Assembly (NCBI GenBank): GCA_963799815.1
Contig: CAWCYG010000001.1
Span: 372,001 to 436,000 of the forward strand
Direction: 5' to 3'
Origin: JBDTSW01 sp963799815
GTDB lineage: Bacteria; Actinomycetota; Thermoleophilia; Solirubrobacterales; 70-9
Length of the DNA stretch: 64,000 bases
The notes beneath the pieces are model-generated. The model was not told where the DNA came from. It did no database searches and was given only the letters and a program-made list of their open reading frames with translations. Every line of letters begins with the position of its first letter. Positions within the stretch are counted from its first letter, which is position 1. This document shows positions 47,947 to 56,683 of this stretch, one piece after another. The position numbers and the translations under genes are program-made.

Positions 47947-48807
47947 GTGGCCGAGCGAACGATCGAAGCGAACGGTGTCCAGCTGTGTGCCGAGCCGCTT
48001 GGCGACCCAGCGCATCCGCCGATCCTGCTGATCATGGGCATCGGCTCGTCGATGCTCTGGTGGGAGGACGACCTCTGCCGGATGCTCGCGGGCGGCGGGC
48101 GGTACGTGATCCGCTACGACCACCGTGACACCGGCCGCTCGCTCACCTACAAGCCCGGCCGGCCCGAGTACACCGGGGCCGATCTCACTGCTGACGCCGC
48201 CCGCGTGCTCGATGGCTTCGGTATCTCGGCCGCGCATCTGGTCGGCGTCTCGGCGGGTGGGGGGATCGCCCAAGAGCTCGCGCTCGACTCCGCCGACAGG
48301 GTGCTCTCCCTGACCCTGATCAGCACCTCCCCCGCGACCGGTGGCGACCGCGACCTGCCGCCGCCGACGCAAGAGTTCAGTCGCTTCGTCGGCACGGCCG
48401 AGGCCGACTGGTCGAACCCCGATTCCGTCATCGACTACTTGGTCGCTTACTGGCACATCCTTGCGGGCGGCGAGCGGGTATTCGACGAGGCCCGAGTCCG
48501 TGAGCTCGTCCGCCGCGACGTTGAGCGGGCGCGGGACTTCGCCGCGTTGCAGAACCACGATCTCATGTCCCAGGGCGAAGGATCGCTGAAGCCGCTGTCT
48601 TCGATCACTGCCCCGACGCTCGTCATCCACGGCGCCGCCGACCCGATGTTCCCGCTCGAGCATGGCGAGGTTCTAGCCGCGGACATTCCCGGTGCCAGGC
48701 TGCTGAAGCTGAAGGGCGCCGGTCACGGTCTCTATCGAGACGACTGGGAGACGATGGTCGCCGCGATCCTCGAGCACACTGCAGCGGCGGAACGGGCGCG
48801 GCGGTGA
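47947..48807 (+). CDS. Alpha/beta hydrolase
   Basis: A 286-aa alpha/beta hydrolase with ILLIMGIGSSMLWWEDDLCR, YDHRDTGRS, nucleophile elbow GVSAGGG (Ser about 99), LVIHGAADPMFPLEHG (acid) and GAGHGLYRDDW (His). The DHRDTGRS wording recalls the group that includes polyketide-tailoring esterases and haloperoxidase-like hydrolases. GTG 47947 is set by AGGAGAGAGG at 47931-47940. It begins 39 nt after the ROK gene on the same strand. Confidence 0.88.
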   Translation: MAERTIEANGVQLCAEPLGDPAHPPILLIMGIGSSMLWWEDDLCRMLAGGGRYVIRYDHRDTGRSLTYKPGRPEYTGADLTADAARVLDGFGISAAHLVGVSAGGGIAQELALDSADRVLSLTLISTSPATGGDRDLPPPTQEFSRFVGTAEADWSNPDSVIDYLVAYWHILAGGERVFDEARVRELVRRDVERARDFAALQNHDLMSQGEGSLKPLSSITAPTLVIHGAADPMFPLEHGEVLAADIPGARLLKLKGAGHGLYRDDWETMVAAILEHTAAAERARR

Positions 48808-48897
48808 TGGCCCCGTCGCACCAGTGCGCGCGTAGACCGGGCTCGAGACCATTGGCACGAGCGTTCCGCTCCAAGTGCAATCTGCAAGGGTCTGATC

Positions 48898-49296
48898 ATG
48901 CCCGCCCAATCCGAACCAGAGACACCGTCTGAGCTCGTCGACGCAAGGATCGCGGAGCTGGACGACTGGCGCGGAAAGATGCTCTTGCGAATCCGCGGGC
49001 TGACCAGGCAGGCTGTTCCCGAGGTCGTCGAAGAGATCAAATGGCGGAAGCCGTCAAACCCTTCCGGCGTCCCCGTTTGGTCCTGCGACGGGATACTTTT
49101 CACCGGCGAGCCCTTCAAGGGCAAGGTGAAGCTGACCTTCGCCAAGGGAGCCTCCTTGCAGGATCCAGCCGGCCTCTTCAACGCCAGCCTCGAGGCCAAG
49201 GTGAGCCGCGCCATCGATCTCCACCAAGGAGCCGGCATTGACGAGGAGGCCTTCAAAGCTCTCGTCCGTGCTGCGGCTGAGCTGAACGCGTCGTAG
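48898..49296 (+). CDS. DUF1801-family protein (copy 1)
   Basis: A 132-aa protein with the DUF1801 core: VDARIAELDDWRGKMLLRIR, PEVVEEIKWRKPSNPSGVPV, KVKLTFAKGASLQDPAGLFN and AFKALVRAAAELN. Iron-chaperone-like (frataxin-fold) roles have been proposed for relatives, but the function is unknown. A close paralogue lies at 51149. Confidence 0.82.
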   Translation: MPAQSEPETPSELVDARIAELDDWRGKMLLRIRGLTRQAVPEVVEEIKWRKPSNPSGVPVWSCDGILFTGEPFKGKVKLTFAKGASLQDPAGLFNASLEAKVSRAIDLHQGAGIDEEAFKALVRAAAELNAS

Positions 49297-49458
49297 TCCG
49301 CGGCTGAATGCCGCCCCTGCAGGCACAGAAGAGGCCCCGTCGAGCCGGCCGCGGTTCCCGGGAACCTTCTCGTCTTCGGGCAGGGGTTTGTCCGTCAGCG
49401 TCGAACCGGTGACGCGCCCACGGATGTCACCGGGGCGGATGAAACGAAGGGAGCCAGG

Positions 49459-49863
49459 ATGGAGTCAACGAGCAAGGACCGGAGTGGAGAGTCTGGCTGG
49501 GCGGCGTTCGCAGGGTTCGCCATGTTCATCGTCGGGTCCCTTGACGCCCTCTGGGGGCTCGGCGGGATTCTCAACGACAACATTGTCGTCGTCGGCGGAG
49601 AGGGAGCGATCATCGCCGACATCACAACCTGGGGCTGGGTTCATCTGATCCTCGGATCCGCAGTCGCGCTCACGGGCGTGGGCCTGCTGGTCGGGAGCGG
49701 AGTCGCTCGCGTCGCGGCGGTGTTCCTGCTGACCGTCAGCGCGATCTCGCAGATCGTGTGGTTCCCCGCCGCCCCGCTCTGGGCGTTCCTGATCATCATC
49801 CTCGACGTGACGATCATCTACCAGCTGACGGCCCGCTGGAACCAGCAGGCCTACTGGGACTGA
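49459..49863 (+). CDS. DUF7144-like four-helix membrane protein
   Basis: A 134-aa protein with four hydrophobic helices: WAAFAGFAMFIVGSLDALWG, WGWVHLILGSAVALTGVGLL, VAAVFLLTVSAISQIVWFP and WAFLIIILDVTIIYQLTAR. The GW(A)xFAG..MxxxG start and WGWxHLxxG are typical of an actinobacterial family I know as DUF7144. Function unknown. Confidence 0.75.
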   Translation: MESTSKDRSGESGWAAFAGFAMFIVGSLDALWGLGGILNDNIVVVGGEGAIIADITTWGWVHLILGSAVALTGVGLLVGSGVARVAAVFLLTVSAISQIVWFPAAPLWAFLIIILDVTIIYQLTARWNQQAYWD

Positions 49864-49971
49864 CGCGGTCGGCCTGACACGGCTGCCGGAGCTCCACTGC
49901 TTCGGGCCTGAGCAACTCGCGCGCTCCTGAAGCCCACCGTCGCTCGGGCACGCAGGTAGCCTCGGCGGCCC

Positions 49972-51015
49972 ATGGATCTGCGGAGCGCTGAAGGGCTGAT
50001 CGCCCGGCTCGACGCCGCCGCGGGTGCGAACGGCTTCTCAGGGGTGGTCGCTGTGCGCTTCAGTCCCGATCTCGTGCTGGAGCGGGCGTACGGCTACGCG
50101 GATCGAGTCAACGAGATCGTGAACACGATGCAAACTCGGTTTGGCACCGCGAGCGCGACGAAGACATTCACGGCGCTCGGTGTTTGTGCGCTGATGGAAG
50201 ATGGCCAGCTGACGCTCGAGACATCCCTCACCGACGTGCTCGACGTGTCGCTCCCGCATGTTCCGCGCGAGGTGACGATCGAGCGGCTGCTCACCCACAC
50301 CTCGGGGATCGGCGACTACTACGACGAGGAGGTCGTCACCGACTTCGCGAGCTTTCACGTCTCGATCCCCTGGTACCGGCTCGAGCGGCCGCGCGACTAC
50401 CTGCCGCTCCTAGCGGAGCTGCCGCAGAAGTTCCGCCCCGGCGAACGGTTCAGTTACTCGAACTCGGGCTTCATCCTCCTCGGGCTGGTCATCGAAGAGC
50501 TCGCGGGCGTTCCCTACCAGGAGTTCGTTCAGAGGCGAATCTTCGACCGGGCCAGCATGTCTGACTCGGGCTTCTTCCGCCTCGACGCCCTCCCAGGGTC
50601 CACCGCGCTCGGATACGTCGAAGCGGCGGACGGCTCCTGGAGGACAAACGTCTACAACCTTCCCGTCGTAGGGGGGCCTGACGGCGGTGCGTTCTCCACC
50701 GCACGCGACATGGCGCGCTTCTGGGCAGCACTCGATGGCGATTTGATCGTGGCCCGCGACTGGCGCCGGCGCCTCCTCGGGCCGCAGGTCTCGGCATCCA
50801 CCCCCGACACCTTCTACGGGCTCGGCGTCTGGATCTACCAGCGTCCCGAGGGGCCGTCGTTCCATTTTGCACAGGGGGGTGATGCCGGGGTCTCGTTCAT
50901 CTCGCTCCATGGCGCCGAGAGCGAGATTGAGTACACGGTCGCATGCAACGCGCCACCTAGCGAAATCAAGATCGTGAAGCTGCTGGACGATGCGATCGGG
51001 ATCCAGCCGGGGTAG
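49972..51015 (+). CDS. Serine beta-lactamase-fold hydrolase (class C-like)
   Basis: A 347-aa penicillin-binding/class C beta-lactamase-like serine hydrolase. Nucleophile motif SATK (in FGTASATKTFTALG, about residues 60-63), second motif YSNSGF (about 162-167) and a C-terminal HFAQGGDAGVSF in place of the KTG region. No signal peptide, so probably cytoplasmic; an esterase or D-aminopeptidase role is more likely than antibiotic resistance. A TAGCCT box ends nine bases before ATG. Confidence 0.85.
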   Translation: MDLRSAEGLIARLDAAAGANGFSGVVAVRFSPDLVLERAYGYADRVNEIVNTMQTRFGTASATKTFTALGVCALMEDGQLTLETSLTDVLDVSLPHVPREVTIERLLTHTSGIGDYYDEEVVTDFASFHVSIPWYRLERPRDYLPLLAELPQKFRPGERFSYSNSGFILLGLVIEELAGVPYQEFVQRRIFDRASMSDSGFFRLDALPGSTALGYVEAADGSWRTNVYNLPVVGGPDGGAFSTARDMARFWAALDGDLIVARDWRRRLLGPQVSASTPDTFYGLGVWIYQRPEGPSFHFAQGGDAGVSFISLHGAESEIEYTVACNAPPSEIKIVKLLDDAIGIQPG

Positions 51016-51148
51016 CTGGCGGAGGCCCAGTTCAAGCTTCACTCGACCCGACGCTCAGCCGGCACTCGGTCCGGCCGGTGCGAGGTGCGTGATAATCAGG
51101 TGACGGGGGCGGGCGACAACAAGCACGAAGAAGAGGAAGGGCGGCTCG

Positions 51149-51547
51149 ATGGAAGGAAAAGGAGGGGACTCTCCCTCTCAGCTGATAGATGCGCGAATCG
51201 AGGAGCTGAGCGATTGGCGGGGCGAGACGCTCGCTCGGGTCCGAACTCTCGTTAAACAGGCCGACCCCGAAGTGGTCGAGGAGGTGAAGTGGAGGAAGCC
51301 CTCGGCTCCGGCGGGTGTGCCCGTCTGGTCTCACGACGGGATGATCTGCACCGGTGAGATCTACAAGAGCCGCGTCAAGCTGACGTTCGTCAACGGAGCC
51401 GCCCTGGACGATCCGTCGGGCCTCTTCAACGCCAGCCTTGAGGGGAACACGAGGCGCGCTATCGACTTCCACCAGGGCGATGAGATCGATGAGAAGGCGT
51501 TCAAGGCGCTCATTCGCGCCGCCGTGGAACTGAACACGTCGGGGTGA
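51149..51547 (+). CDS. DUF1801-family protein (copy 2)
   Basis: A 132-aa paralogue of the protein at 48898, roughly two thirds identical by eye (DARIEELSDWRGETLARVR, PEVVEEVKWRKPSAPAGVPV, RVKLTFVNGAALDDPSGLFN). ATG is preceded by GGAAGGGCGG. The two copies bracket the membrane protein and the serine hydrolase, suggesting local duplication. Confidence 0.82.
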   Translation: MEGKGGDSPSQLIDARIEELSDWRGETLARVRTLVKQADPEVVEEVKWRKPSAPAGVPVWSHDGMICTGEIYKSRVKLTFVNGAALDDPSGLFNASLEGNTRRAIDFHQGDEIDEKAFKALIRAAVELNTSG

Positions 51548-51583
51548 GCTACAGCGCGCGCTGCCGACCCTCGGCCGCGGAAG

Positions 51584-52192
51584 TCAGCGTCGGACGCGAT
51601 AGCGCAGGTGCGTTGCGTCGCGACCCTGCACCATTCGGATCGGCTCCAGCTCCGGCTGTTCGGTCCCAAGGTGCTCGAAGAGCCTGCGCCCACCCCCGAA
51701 CAAGACCGGAACGAGGTGGATCTGCAACTCGTCCAGGAGGCCGGCGGCCAGGCTCCACTGCGCTATCGATGCGCCGTGGACGAGGACGTTCCTGTCTCCG
51801 GCTGCCTGTTTCGCCTGACCGACGGCTGATTCGAGGTCGGTCACGTAGGTGACGGTGGGCCATCGGGCGAACTCGGGGCTGGGCTCGTGCCGGCTGAGAA
51901 TGAAGATCGGCACACCGTCGTGATGGTCGCCGCCCCATCCACCCGCGGGTTCGAACGTGCCCCGTCCGGCCAGCACCGCCCCGGTGGACATCACCTCCTC
52001 GAAGACTTCGCGATCGGCTCCTGACAGACGCTCGAGCGCATGCTCATGGCTCTCGGTCTGGTCAGCCTCGGTGCCCAACGCCCATTCGTGCAGGCGATGC
52101 CCGCCGTCCCCCAGCGGGTTGTCCGGGCCCTCGTTCGGCCCGGTGATGAATCCGTCGAGGGACATCGACATGTAGAGGACGGTTGACGACAA
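51584..52192 (-). CDS. Dihydrofolate reductase-family (RibD C-terminal-like) protein
   Basis: A 202-aa protein with LYMSMSLDGFITGPN, GAVLAGRGTFEPAGGWGGDH, IFILSRHEPSPEFA and VLVHGASIAQWSLAAGLLDE then LVPVLFGGGRRLFEHLG. This is the pattern of stand-alone RibD_C/DHFR-like reductases. NADPH-dependent reduction is likely; the substrate is unknown. On the opposite strand to its neighbours. Confidence 0.85.
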   Translation of the reverse strand: MSSTVLYMSMSLDGFITGPNEGPDNPLGDGGHRLHEWALGTEADQTESHEHALERLSGADREVFEEVMSTGAVLAGRGTFEPAGGWGGDHHDGVPIFILSRHEPSPEFARWPTVTYVTDLESAVGQAKQAAGDRNVLVHGASIAQWSLAAGLLDELQIHLVPVLFGGGRRLFEHLGTEQPELEPIRMVQGRDATHLRYRVRR

Positions 52193-52388
52193 GCACTGCT
52201 CCGCCGGGCCTAGGCCACGATCGTCGGGTACGAGCCCTTGCGAGCGATCTTCCCTCGCGAAACCATCGGGATCAAGCTACTGAAATCGAGCTCGAGGCCG
52301 CATTGTCTAGGTTTACTCGCCGTGAGCGATTAAATGCTTTCGAGCTGGAACGACACTGCGCCGAGGCACAGTGCAGTCTCGCCGAGCT

Positions 52389-52793
52389 CTATTCCGCGCC
52401 GGTGGTCGACCAGTAACTGGCGCGAGCCTTGTCTTCCTCGTGATCCAGGTAGATCTCGATCCGCTTGATGAGGCCGTCGTCGTCCAGGGCCCAGACGGAC
52501 CACGTGTGCACGTCCAGCTCGATTCCGCTACTGGCGCCACGAGCCGCGAGGTGCTGTCGTGCGAGGATCGTCGTGTCTGCGACGGCGACGATGTCCAACG
52601 ATTTGACCGCCTGATCTCGCAACGCGTCAGGCTCCATCCAGCTCCGCAAGCTCTCGGCGCCCCTGAGCGGCGTCTGACCACCTGGCGGGACGAACTCGAT
52701 GTCGGGGTGGACCAACGCGAGCGCGGTATCGAAATTCTCCCTGCTCATCGCGTTCATCCAACGACGCACGGTTTCGGCGTTCTCCTGGGACAC
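52389..52793 (-). CDS. SnoaL/NTF2-like protein
   Basis: A 134-aa cone-fold protein: VRRWMNAMSRENFDTALALV, HPDIEFVPPGGQTPLRGAES, VHTWSVWALDDDGLIKRIEI and YLDHEEDKA. A small isomerase/cyclase or binding role is typical of the family; unknown here. Downstream lies CACTG/CAGTG (about 52350-52372), a possible weak terminator. Confidence 0.8.
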   Translation of the reverse strand: MSQENAETVRRWMNAMSRENFDTALALVHPDIEFVPPGGQTPLRGAESLRSWMEPDALRDQAVKSLDIVAVADTTILARQHLAARGASSGIELDVHTWSVWALDDDGLIKRIEIYLDHEEDKARASYWSTTGAE

Positions 52794-52925
52794 AGTCCCG
52801 AAGTATCGCCGGACGGCGGGGAGGAGTCAGGAACGGCTGAAGGGAAGCGCGGACGTCAGCCAGGTGACGAAGGTGGTCATCAGAGCCTGCGCGACCTGCA
52901 GCGGTATGGTGCCTGGGAGGGCTTG

Positions 52926-54314
52926 ATGGAGACGAAGTCGGCAACGGCCACCGAGATCAAGGACTCGATCCTCGAGGCCATCGGCGAAACGCCGCTGGTA
53001 CGCCTTTCGCGCATCGCCCACGTGCGCCCTCAGCTCGTCGCCAAGATCGAGATGCTGAACCCCGGCGGCTCCATCAAGGACCGGATCGCGCTGGGGCTGA
53101 TCGAGGCGGCGGAGCGGAGCGGGAAGCTCAAGCCCGGCGGCACCATCGTGGAGCCCACGAGCGGCAACACCGGGACCGGGCTCGCGATCGCAGCCGTGCT
53201 CAAGGGCTACCGCGTGATCGCCGTGATGCCGGACAAGATGAGCAAGGAGAAGATCGACCTCCTGCGCGCGTACGGCGCCGAGGTCGTCGTCGCCCCAACA
53301 GAGGTGCCGCCCGATTCGCCCGAGTCCTACTACCGCGTGGCTGATCGGCTCACCGAGGAGATTCCAGGGGCCTTTCAGCCCAATCAGTACTTCAACCAGG
53401 CCAACCCCGACGCGCATTACCACGCCACCGGGCCGGAGATCTGGCGCCAGACGGGGGGGCAGATCTCGCACTTCGTCGTAGGGGTGGGCACGGGCGGCAC
53501 GATCACCGGTGCGGGCCGCTTCCTCAAGGAGCGTAACCCCGAGATCGAGATCATCGGCGCCGATCCCGTCGGCTCGATCTACTCGGGCGGCGAGGTGAAG
53601 CCGTACCTGATCGAGGGCGTCGGCGAGGACTTCTGGCCGGAGAGCTTCGACCCCTCGGTTGTCGATCGCTACGTGACGGTTTCCGACCGCGACGCGTTCG
53701 CCGTCACGAGGAGGCTCGCCGAGACCGAGGGCATCCTCGCCGGTGGCTCCTCGGGGATGGCCGTGCACGCGGCGCTCGAGGTGGCGAAGGGCATCGACGA
53801 CCCGGGCGCGCTGGTCCTGGTGGTCCTCCCCGACGGAGGGCGCTCCTATCTCTCCAAGGTCTACAACGACGCCTGGCTGCGCCAGTACGGGTTCCTCGAG
53901 CGCGAGGCCGAGCCCACGCTGGGCGAGGTGCTTCGCCACAAGCACGCCGAGGGCGAGGTCCCGCCGCTCTTGACGGTCGATACGCACGCCAAGGTTCGCG
54001 ACGCAGTCGCGCTCATGCACGAGCACGGCGTCTCGCAGGTCGTCGTCGTCTCCTCACACGACCCGCAGACCGTCGCCGGCGCGATCACCGAGCGAGGGTT
54101 GCTGCGACACGGCATCGAGGATCCCTCGCTGCTCGGAGCCGAGATCGTCGACGTGCTCGAGCCCCCATTCCACGCCGTGCCGGCCAGCGACCCCGTGCGC
54201 GAAGCCGTCGACCTGCTCAGCGGCCAAACCGAGGCTCTGCTGGTCACCGAGGAGGGTCACCCGACGGGAATCGTCACCCGCGCCGACCTGCTGGAGTCGC
54301 TGGCGTCGCGATGA
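52926..54314 (+). CDS. cbs: Cystathionine beta-synthase (PLP domain plus CBS pair)
   Basis: A 462-aa enzyme condensing homocysteine with serine to cystathionine. Catalytic domain about residues 10-320: NPGGSIKDRIALGLIEAAER (PLP Lys about 46), PTSGNTGTGLAI and GVGTGGTITGAGRFLKE. The C-terminal CBS pair spans about 340-460 (KVRDAVALMHEHGVSQVVVV, PVREAVDLLSGQTEALLVTE), a possible regulatory nucleotide site. No heme domain. Its TGA overlaps the next gene's ATG, coupling the two steps of transsulfuration. Confidence 0.93.
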   Translation: METKSATATEIKDSILEAIGETPLVRLSRIAHVRPQLVAKIEMLNPGGSIKDRIALGLIEAAERSGKLKPGGTIVEPTSGNTGTGLAIAAVLKGYRVIAVMPDKMSKEKIDLLRAYGAEVVVAPTEVPPDSPESYYRVADRLTEEIPGAFQPNQYFNQANPDAHYHATGPEIWRQTGGQISHFVVGVGTGGTITGAGRFLKERNPEIEIIGADPVGSIYSGGEVKPYLIEGVGEDFWPESFDPSVVDRYVTVSDRDAFAVTRRLAETEGILAGGSSGMAVHAALEVAKGIDDPGALVLVVLPDGGRSYLSKVYNDAWLRQYGFLEREAEPTLGEVLRHKHAEGEVPPLLTVDTHAKVRDAVALMHEHGVSQVVVVSSHDPQTVAGAITERGLLRHGIEDPSLLGAEIVDVLEPPFHAVPASDPVREAVDLLSGQTEALLVTEEGHPTGIVTRADLLESLASR

Positions 54315-55396
54315 GCGGACCGCCCGAGGGCGCGCGCTTCGCCACGCGCGCCGTCCATGCCGGGCTGAACCCGGATCCGACCTACGGCTCGGTGATCCCG
54401 CCGATCCACCAGACCTCGACCTACATACAGCCGGCCCCGGGTGAGTTCACGGAGGACTTCGACTACGCGCGCTCGGCGAACCCCACGCGGGCGGCGCTCG
54501 AGGCGGCGCTCGGCGAGCTCGAGGGAGGCCTGGGAACTGCGTTCTCGAGCGGGATGGCCGCCGAGCACGCGGTCATCACCGCCGTCTGCGCCGCGGGCGA
54601 CCACGTGATCCTCCCGGCCGATCTCTACGGCGGCACATTCAGGCTGGTCGACAAGGTGCTCTCCCGCTGGGGCCTCGACCACGATCTCGTCGATCAGTCC
54701 GACCCGGATGCGGTCGTGGCGGCGCTGCGTCCGGAGACGAGGCTGGTCTGGGTCGAGACGCCCACGAACCCACTGCTAAACGTGGTCGACATCGAGGCCG
54801 TGGTGGAGCGCTCGGGCGAGGCGCTCGTGTGCGTGGACAACACCTTTGCCACGCCCGCGATCCAGCGCCCGCTCGAGTCGGGCGCCGATGCGGTCGTTCA
54901 CTCCACGACCAAGTACCTGGGAGGCCACTCCGACTCCGTCGGGGGCGCGGTCGTCGTAGGCGATCCTGACCTGCACGAGCGGGTCCGCTTCGTCCAGAAC
55001 TCGGTCGGAGCGGTGCCCGGCCCGTTCGACTGTTTTCTGGTCCACCGCGGCCTGCGAACCCTGCACCTGAGGGTCGCTGCCCACACCGAGAACGGGCGCG
55101 CCGTGAGCGAGTACCTGCGCGAGGCCGAGGGCGTCGCCGACGTGCGCTGGCCAGGGTTCGGCGGCATGGTCTCGTTCCGGCATCCGGAGGCAATCAGGAT
55201 CGCGTCGGCGACCAGCATCTTCTCCCTGGCCGAGTCGCTCGGCGGGGTCGAGTCCCTGATCGAGGTGCCGCAGGCGATGACGCACCAGTCGGTCGAGGAC
55301 TCCGACGCAGCCGTCCCGGCCGATCTCGTCCGGCTCTCCTGCGGCGTCGAGGCCGCCGATGACCTTGTCGCCGACCTGAAATCCGTCCTCACCTGA
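54311..55396 (+). CDS. Cystathionine gamma-synthase/lyase-family PLP enzyme
   Basis: A 361-aa Cys/Met-metabolism PLP enzyme: YGSVIPPIHQTSTYIQ, FDYARSANPTRAALE, GMAAEHAVITAVCAAGDHV and the PLP lysine in VHSTTKYLGGHSDSVGGAVV (about residue 199). Coupling with cystathionine beta-synthase favours a gamma-lyase (cystathionine to cysteine), though gamma-synthase cannot be excluded by motif. ATGA overlap with the upstream gene. Confidence 0.92.
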   Translation: MSGPPEGARFATRAVHAGLNPDPTYGSVIPPIHQTSTYIQPAPGEFTEDFDYARSANPTRAALEAALGELEGGLGTAFSSGMAAEHAVITAVCAAGDHVILPADLYGGTFRLVDKVLSRWGLDHDLVDQSDPDAVVAALRPETRLVWVETPTNPLLNVVDIEAVVERSGEALVCVDNTFATPAIQRPLESGADAVVHSTTKYLGGHSDSVGGAVVVGDPDLHERVRFVQNSVGAVPGPFDCFLVHRGLRTLHLRVAAHTENGRAVSEYLREAEGVADVRWPGFGGMVSFRHPEAIRIASATSIFSLAESLGGVESLIEVPQAMTHQSVEDSDAAVPADLVRLSCGVEAADDLVADLKSVLT

Positions 55397-55400
55397 GCCG

Positions 55401-56030
55401 ATGAGAAAGAACCCCTACTACGCCCTCGACGACGTGGAAGTGATCAAGCGCGTCATCCGCGAGAACCCGTGGGCAACGCTCGTCTCGGACGCATCCAGCG
55501 GGCTGGTGGCTTCGCACTACCCGGTCCTCCTCGAGGAGGACCGTGATGACGTCTCGATCGTGACGCACCTGGGCCGTCCCGACGAGCAGGTGCACGAGCT
55601 CGGTGAGCATGAGCTCTTGGTCATCGTCCAAGGCCCGCACGGATACATCTCGCCCAGCTGGTACGGCGACCTCGTCTGGGTGCCAACTTGGAACTTCATC
55701 GTCGCGCACCTCTCGGGAGTGCCCGAGGTCCTAAGTGAGGAGGAGAATTTCGCGGTGCTGAAGAGACTGGTCGATCACTTCGAGGACCGGGTCGCCAACC
55801 CGCGGCCGCTGGACGCAGACGAGGCCACCCTGGAGAACGCACGACGCCTCAGCCGTGGCACCGTCGGATTGCGCCTGCGGCCAAGGAGAATCGTCGCCAA
55901 GCGCAAGCTGAGCCAGGACAAGGAGGACGAGGTGGTCGAGTCGGTGGTCGGAGAGCTCGAGGGAGAAGGCCCCTACGCCAGCCCGTCGCTCGCCCGTGAG
56001 ATGCGGCTCCTGCACGACGCGGACGCGTAG
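55401..56030 (+). CDS. PaiB-like FMN-binding protein
   Basis: A 209-aa split-barrel flavin protein: MRKNPYYALDDVEVIKRVIR, ATLVSDASSGLVASHYPVLL, GPHGYISPSWY, VPTWNFIVAHLSG. These match the FMN-binding negative transcriptional regulator family named after Bacillus PaiB; direct DNA binding has not been shown for most members. It starts 4 nt after the PLP enzyme and is probably in the same transcript. Confidence 0.85.
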   Translation: MRKNPYYALDDVEVIKRVIRENPWATLVSDASSGLVASHYPVLLEEDRDDVSIVTHLGRPDEQVHELGEHELLVIVQGPHGYISPSWYGDLVWVPTWNFIVAHLSGVPEVLSEEENFAVLKRLVDHFEDRVANPRPLDADEATLENARRLSRGTVGLRLRPRRIVAKRKLSQDKEDEVVESVVGELEGEGPYASPSLAREMRLLHDADA

Positions 56031-56147
56031 TTCGAGCGCCCGCTCGCTGCCCTGGGCACCGCGGCTGAGACCGCCCCTGCCTAGATCAAACGTCCAGTTC
56101 CGTGGGGCGGGGGTTTCGCTTGGAACGTTTGGGCCGATGGTCCTTAT

Positions 56148-56645
56148 GTGCCCCTGCGGATTCCCGCCATCGCCCGCATCCCGTTTGTTCTCGTGCTGCT
56201 TGCGGTCGGCGCCCTGCTCTGGGCGGAGAGCGCCATGGCCGGCTTCGACCTGGGGGCCGGCGGCGAGCGGATCTCGCCCCCGGTCGCGCAGGTCGCGACC
56301 GGTGGTGGTGGCGACCGGGAGGAACGGAGCTCGGCCCCGGCGGCGCAGAGCCCGTGCGAACTCAACCTCGATATCGCCGCCTCCAAGGGCCTTCGCGTCC
56401 CGGAGGGCTGGGACCTTCGTTGCCCCGGTCCGGGTCTTGACTGGGAAGGGGGGACCCACTGGGGCGTCACCTGCCCGTATGCCGAGTGCCCCGAGGGCGC
56501 GGGCCCGTACATCTCGATCTCCAACCCCACCTACTACGTCGTGGCGCACGAGCTCTGCCACGCCAACTTCGGCAACGACGAGCTGATGGCCGACCAATGC
56601 GCGGCACAGCACGGCGCGTCGCTCGAGACCAGTCCCTACAGCTAG
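56148..56645 (+). CDS. Small secreted protein with an HExxH motif
   Basis: A 165-aa protein with a signal peptide (IPFVLVLLAVGALLWAESAM AG cleavage near residue 30), a Gly/Pro/Ser-rich segment, and a C-terminal region with VVAHELCHANFGNDELMADQ, then CAAQHGAS. HELCH fits the zinc-protease HExxH; DELMADQCAAQ following is like the metal-ligand helix of small gluzincins. Three other Cys may form disulfides. GTG 56148 is the start. An inverted repeat AAACGTCC...GGAACGTTT lies at 56088-56130 upstream. Peptidase activity is inferred. Confidence 0.6.
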   Translation: MPLRIPAIARIPFVLVLLAVGALLWAESAMAGFDLGAGGERISPPVAQVATGGGGDREERSSAPAAQSPCELNLDIAASKGLRVPEGWDLRCPGPGLDWEGGTHWGVTCPYAECPEGAGPYISISNPTYYVVAHELCHANFGNDELMADQCAAQHGASLETSPYS

Positions 56646-56671
56646 GGACCCGGGTTCGAAGCCCGCCCGGA

Positions 56672-56677
56672 TAGCCT
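56672..56677 (+). promoter_or_regulatory. -10-like TAGCCT box before the acetyltransferase gene
   Basis: TAGCCT ends six bases before GTG 56684 and follows the previous gene by 27 nt, supporting an independent leaderless transcript. Confidence 0.4.
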
Positions 56678-56683
56678 GGAGGC

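Noticed and set aside
49972..51015. Antibiotic-resistance beta-lactamase
   Set aside because: It has class C-like SATK and YSN motifs but no signal peptide and no KTG triad; esterase-type relatives are far more common.
56644..56683. GGGTTCGAAGCCC resembles a tRNA T arm, followed by GGATAGCCTGGAGG
   Set aside because: Only the T-arm-like inverted repeat is present; no anticodon-loop or acceptor match to tRNA-Ala follows, and the TAGCCT is better explained as the -10-like box of the acetyltransferase gene.
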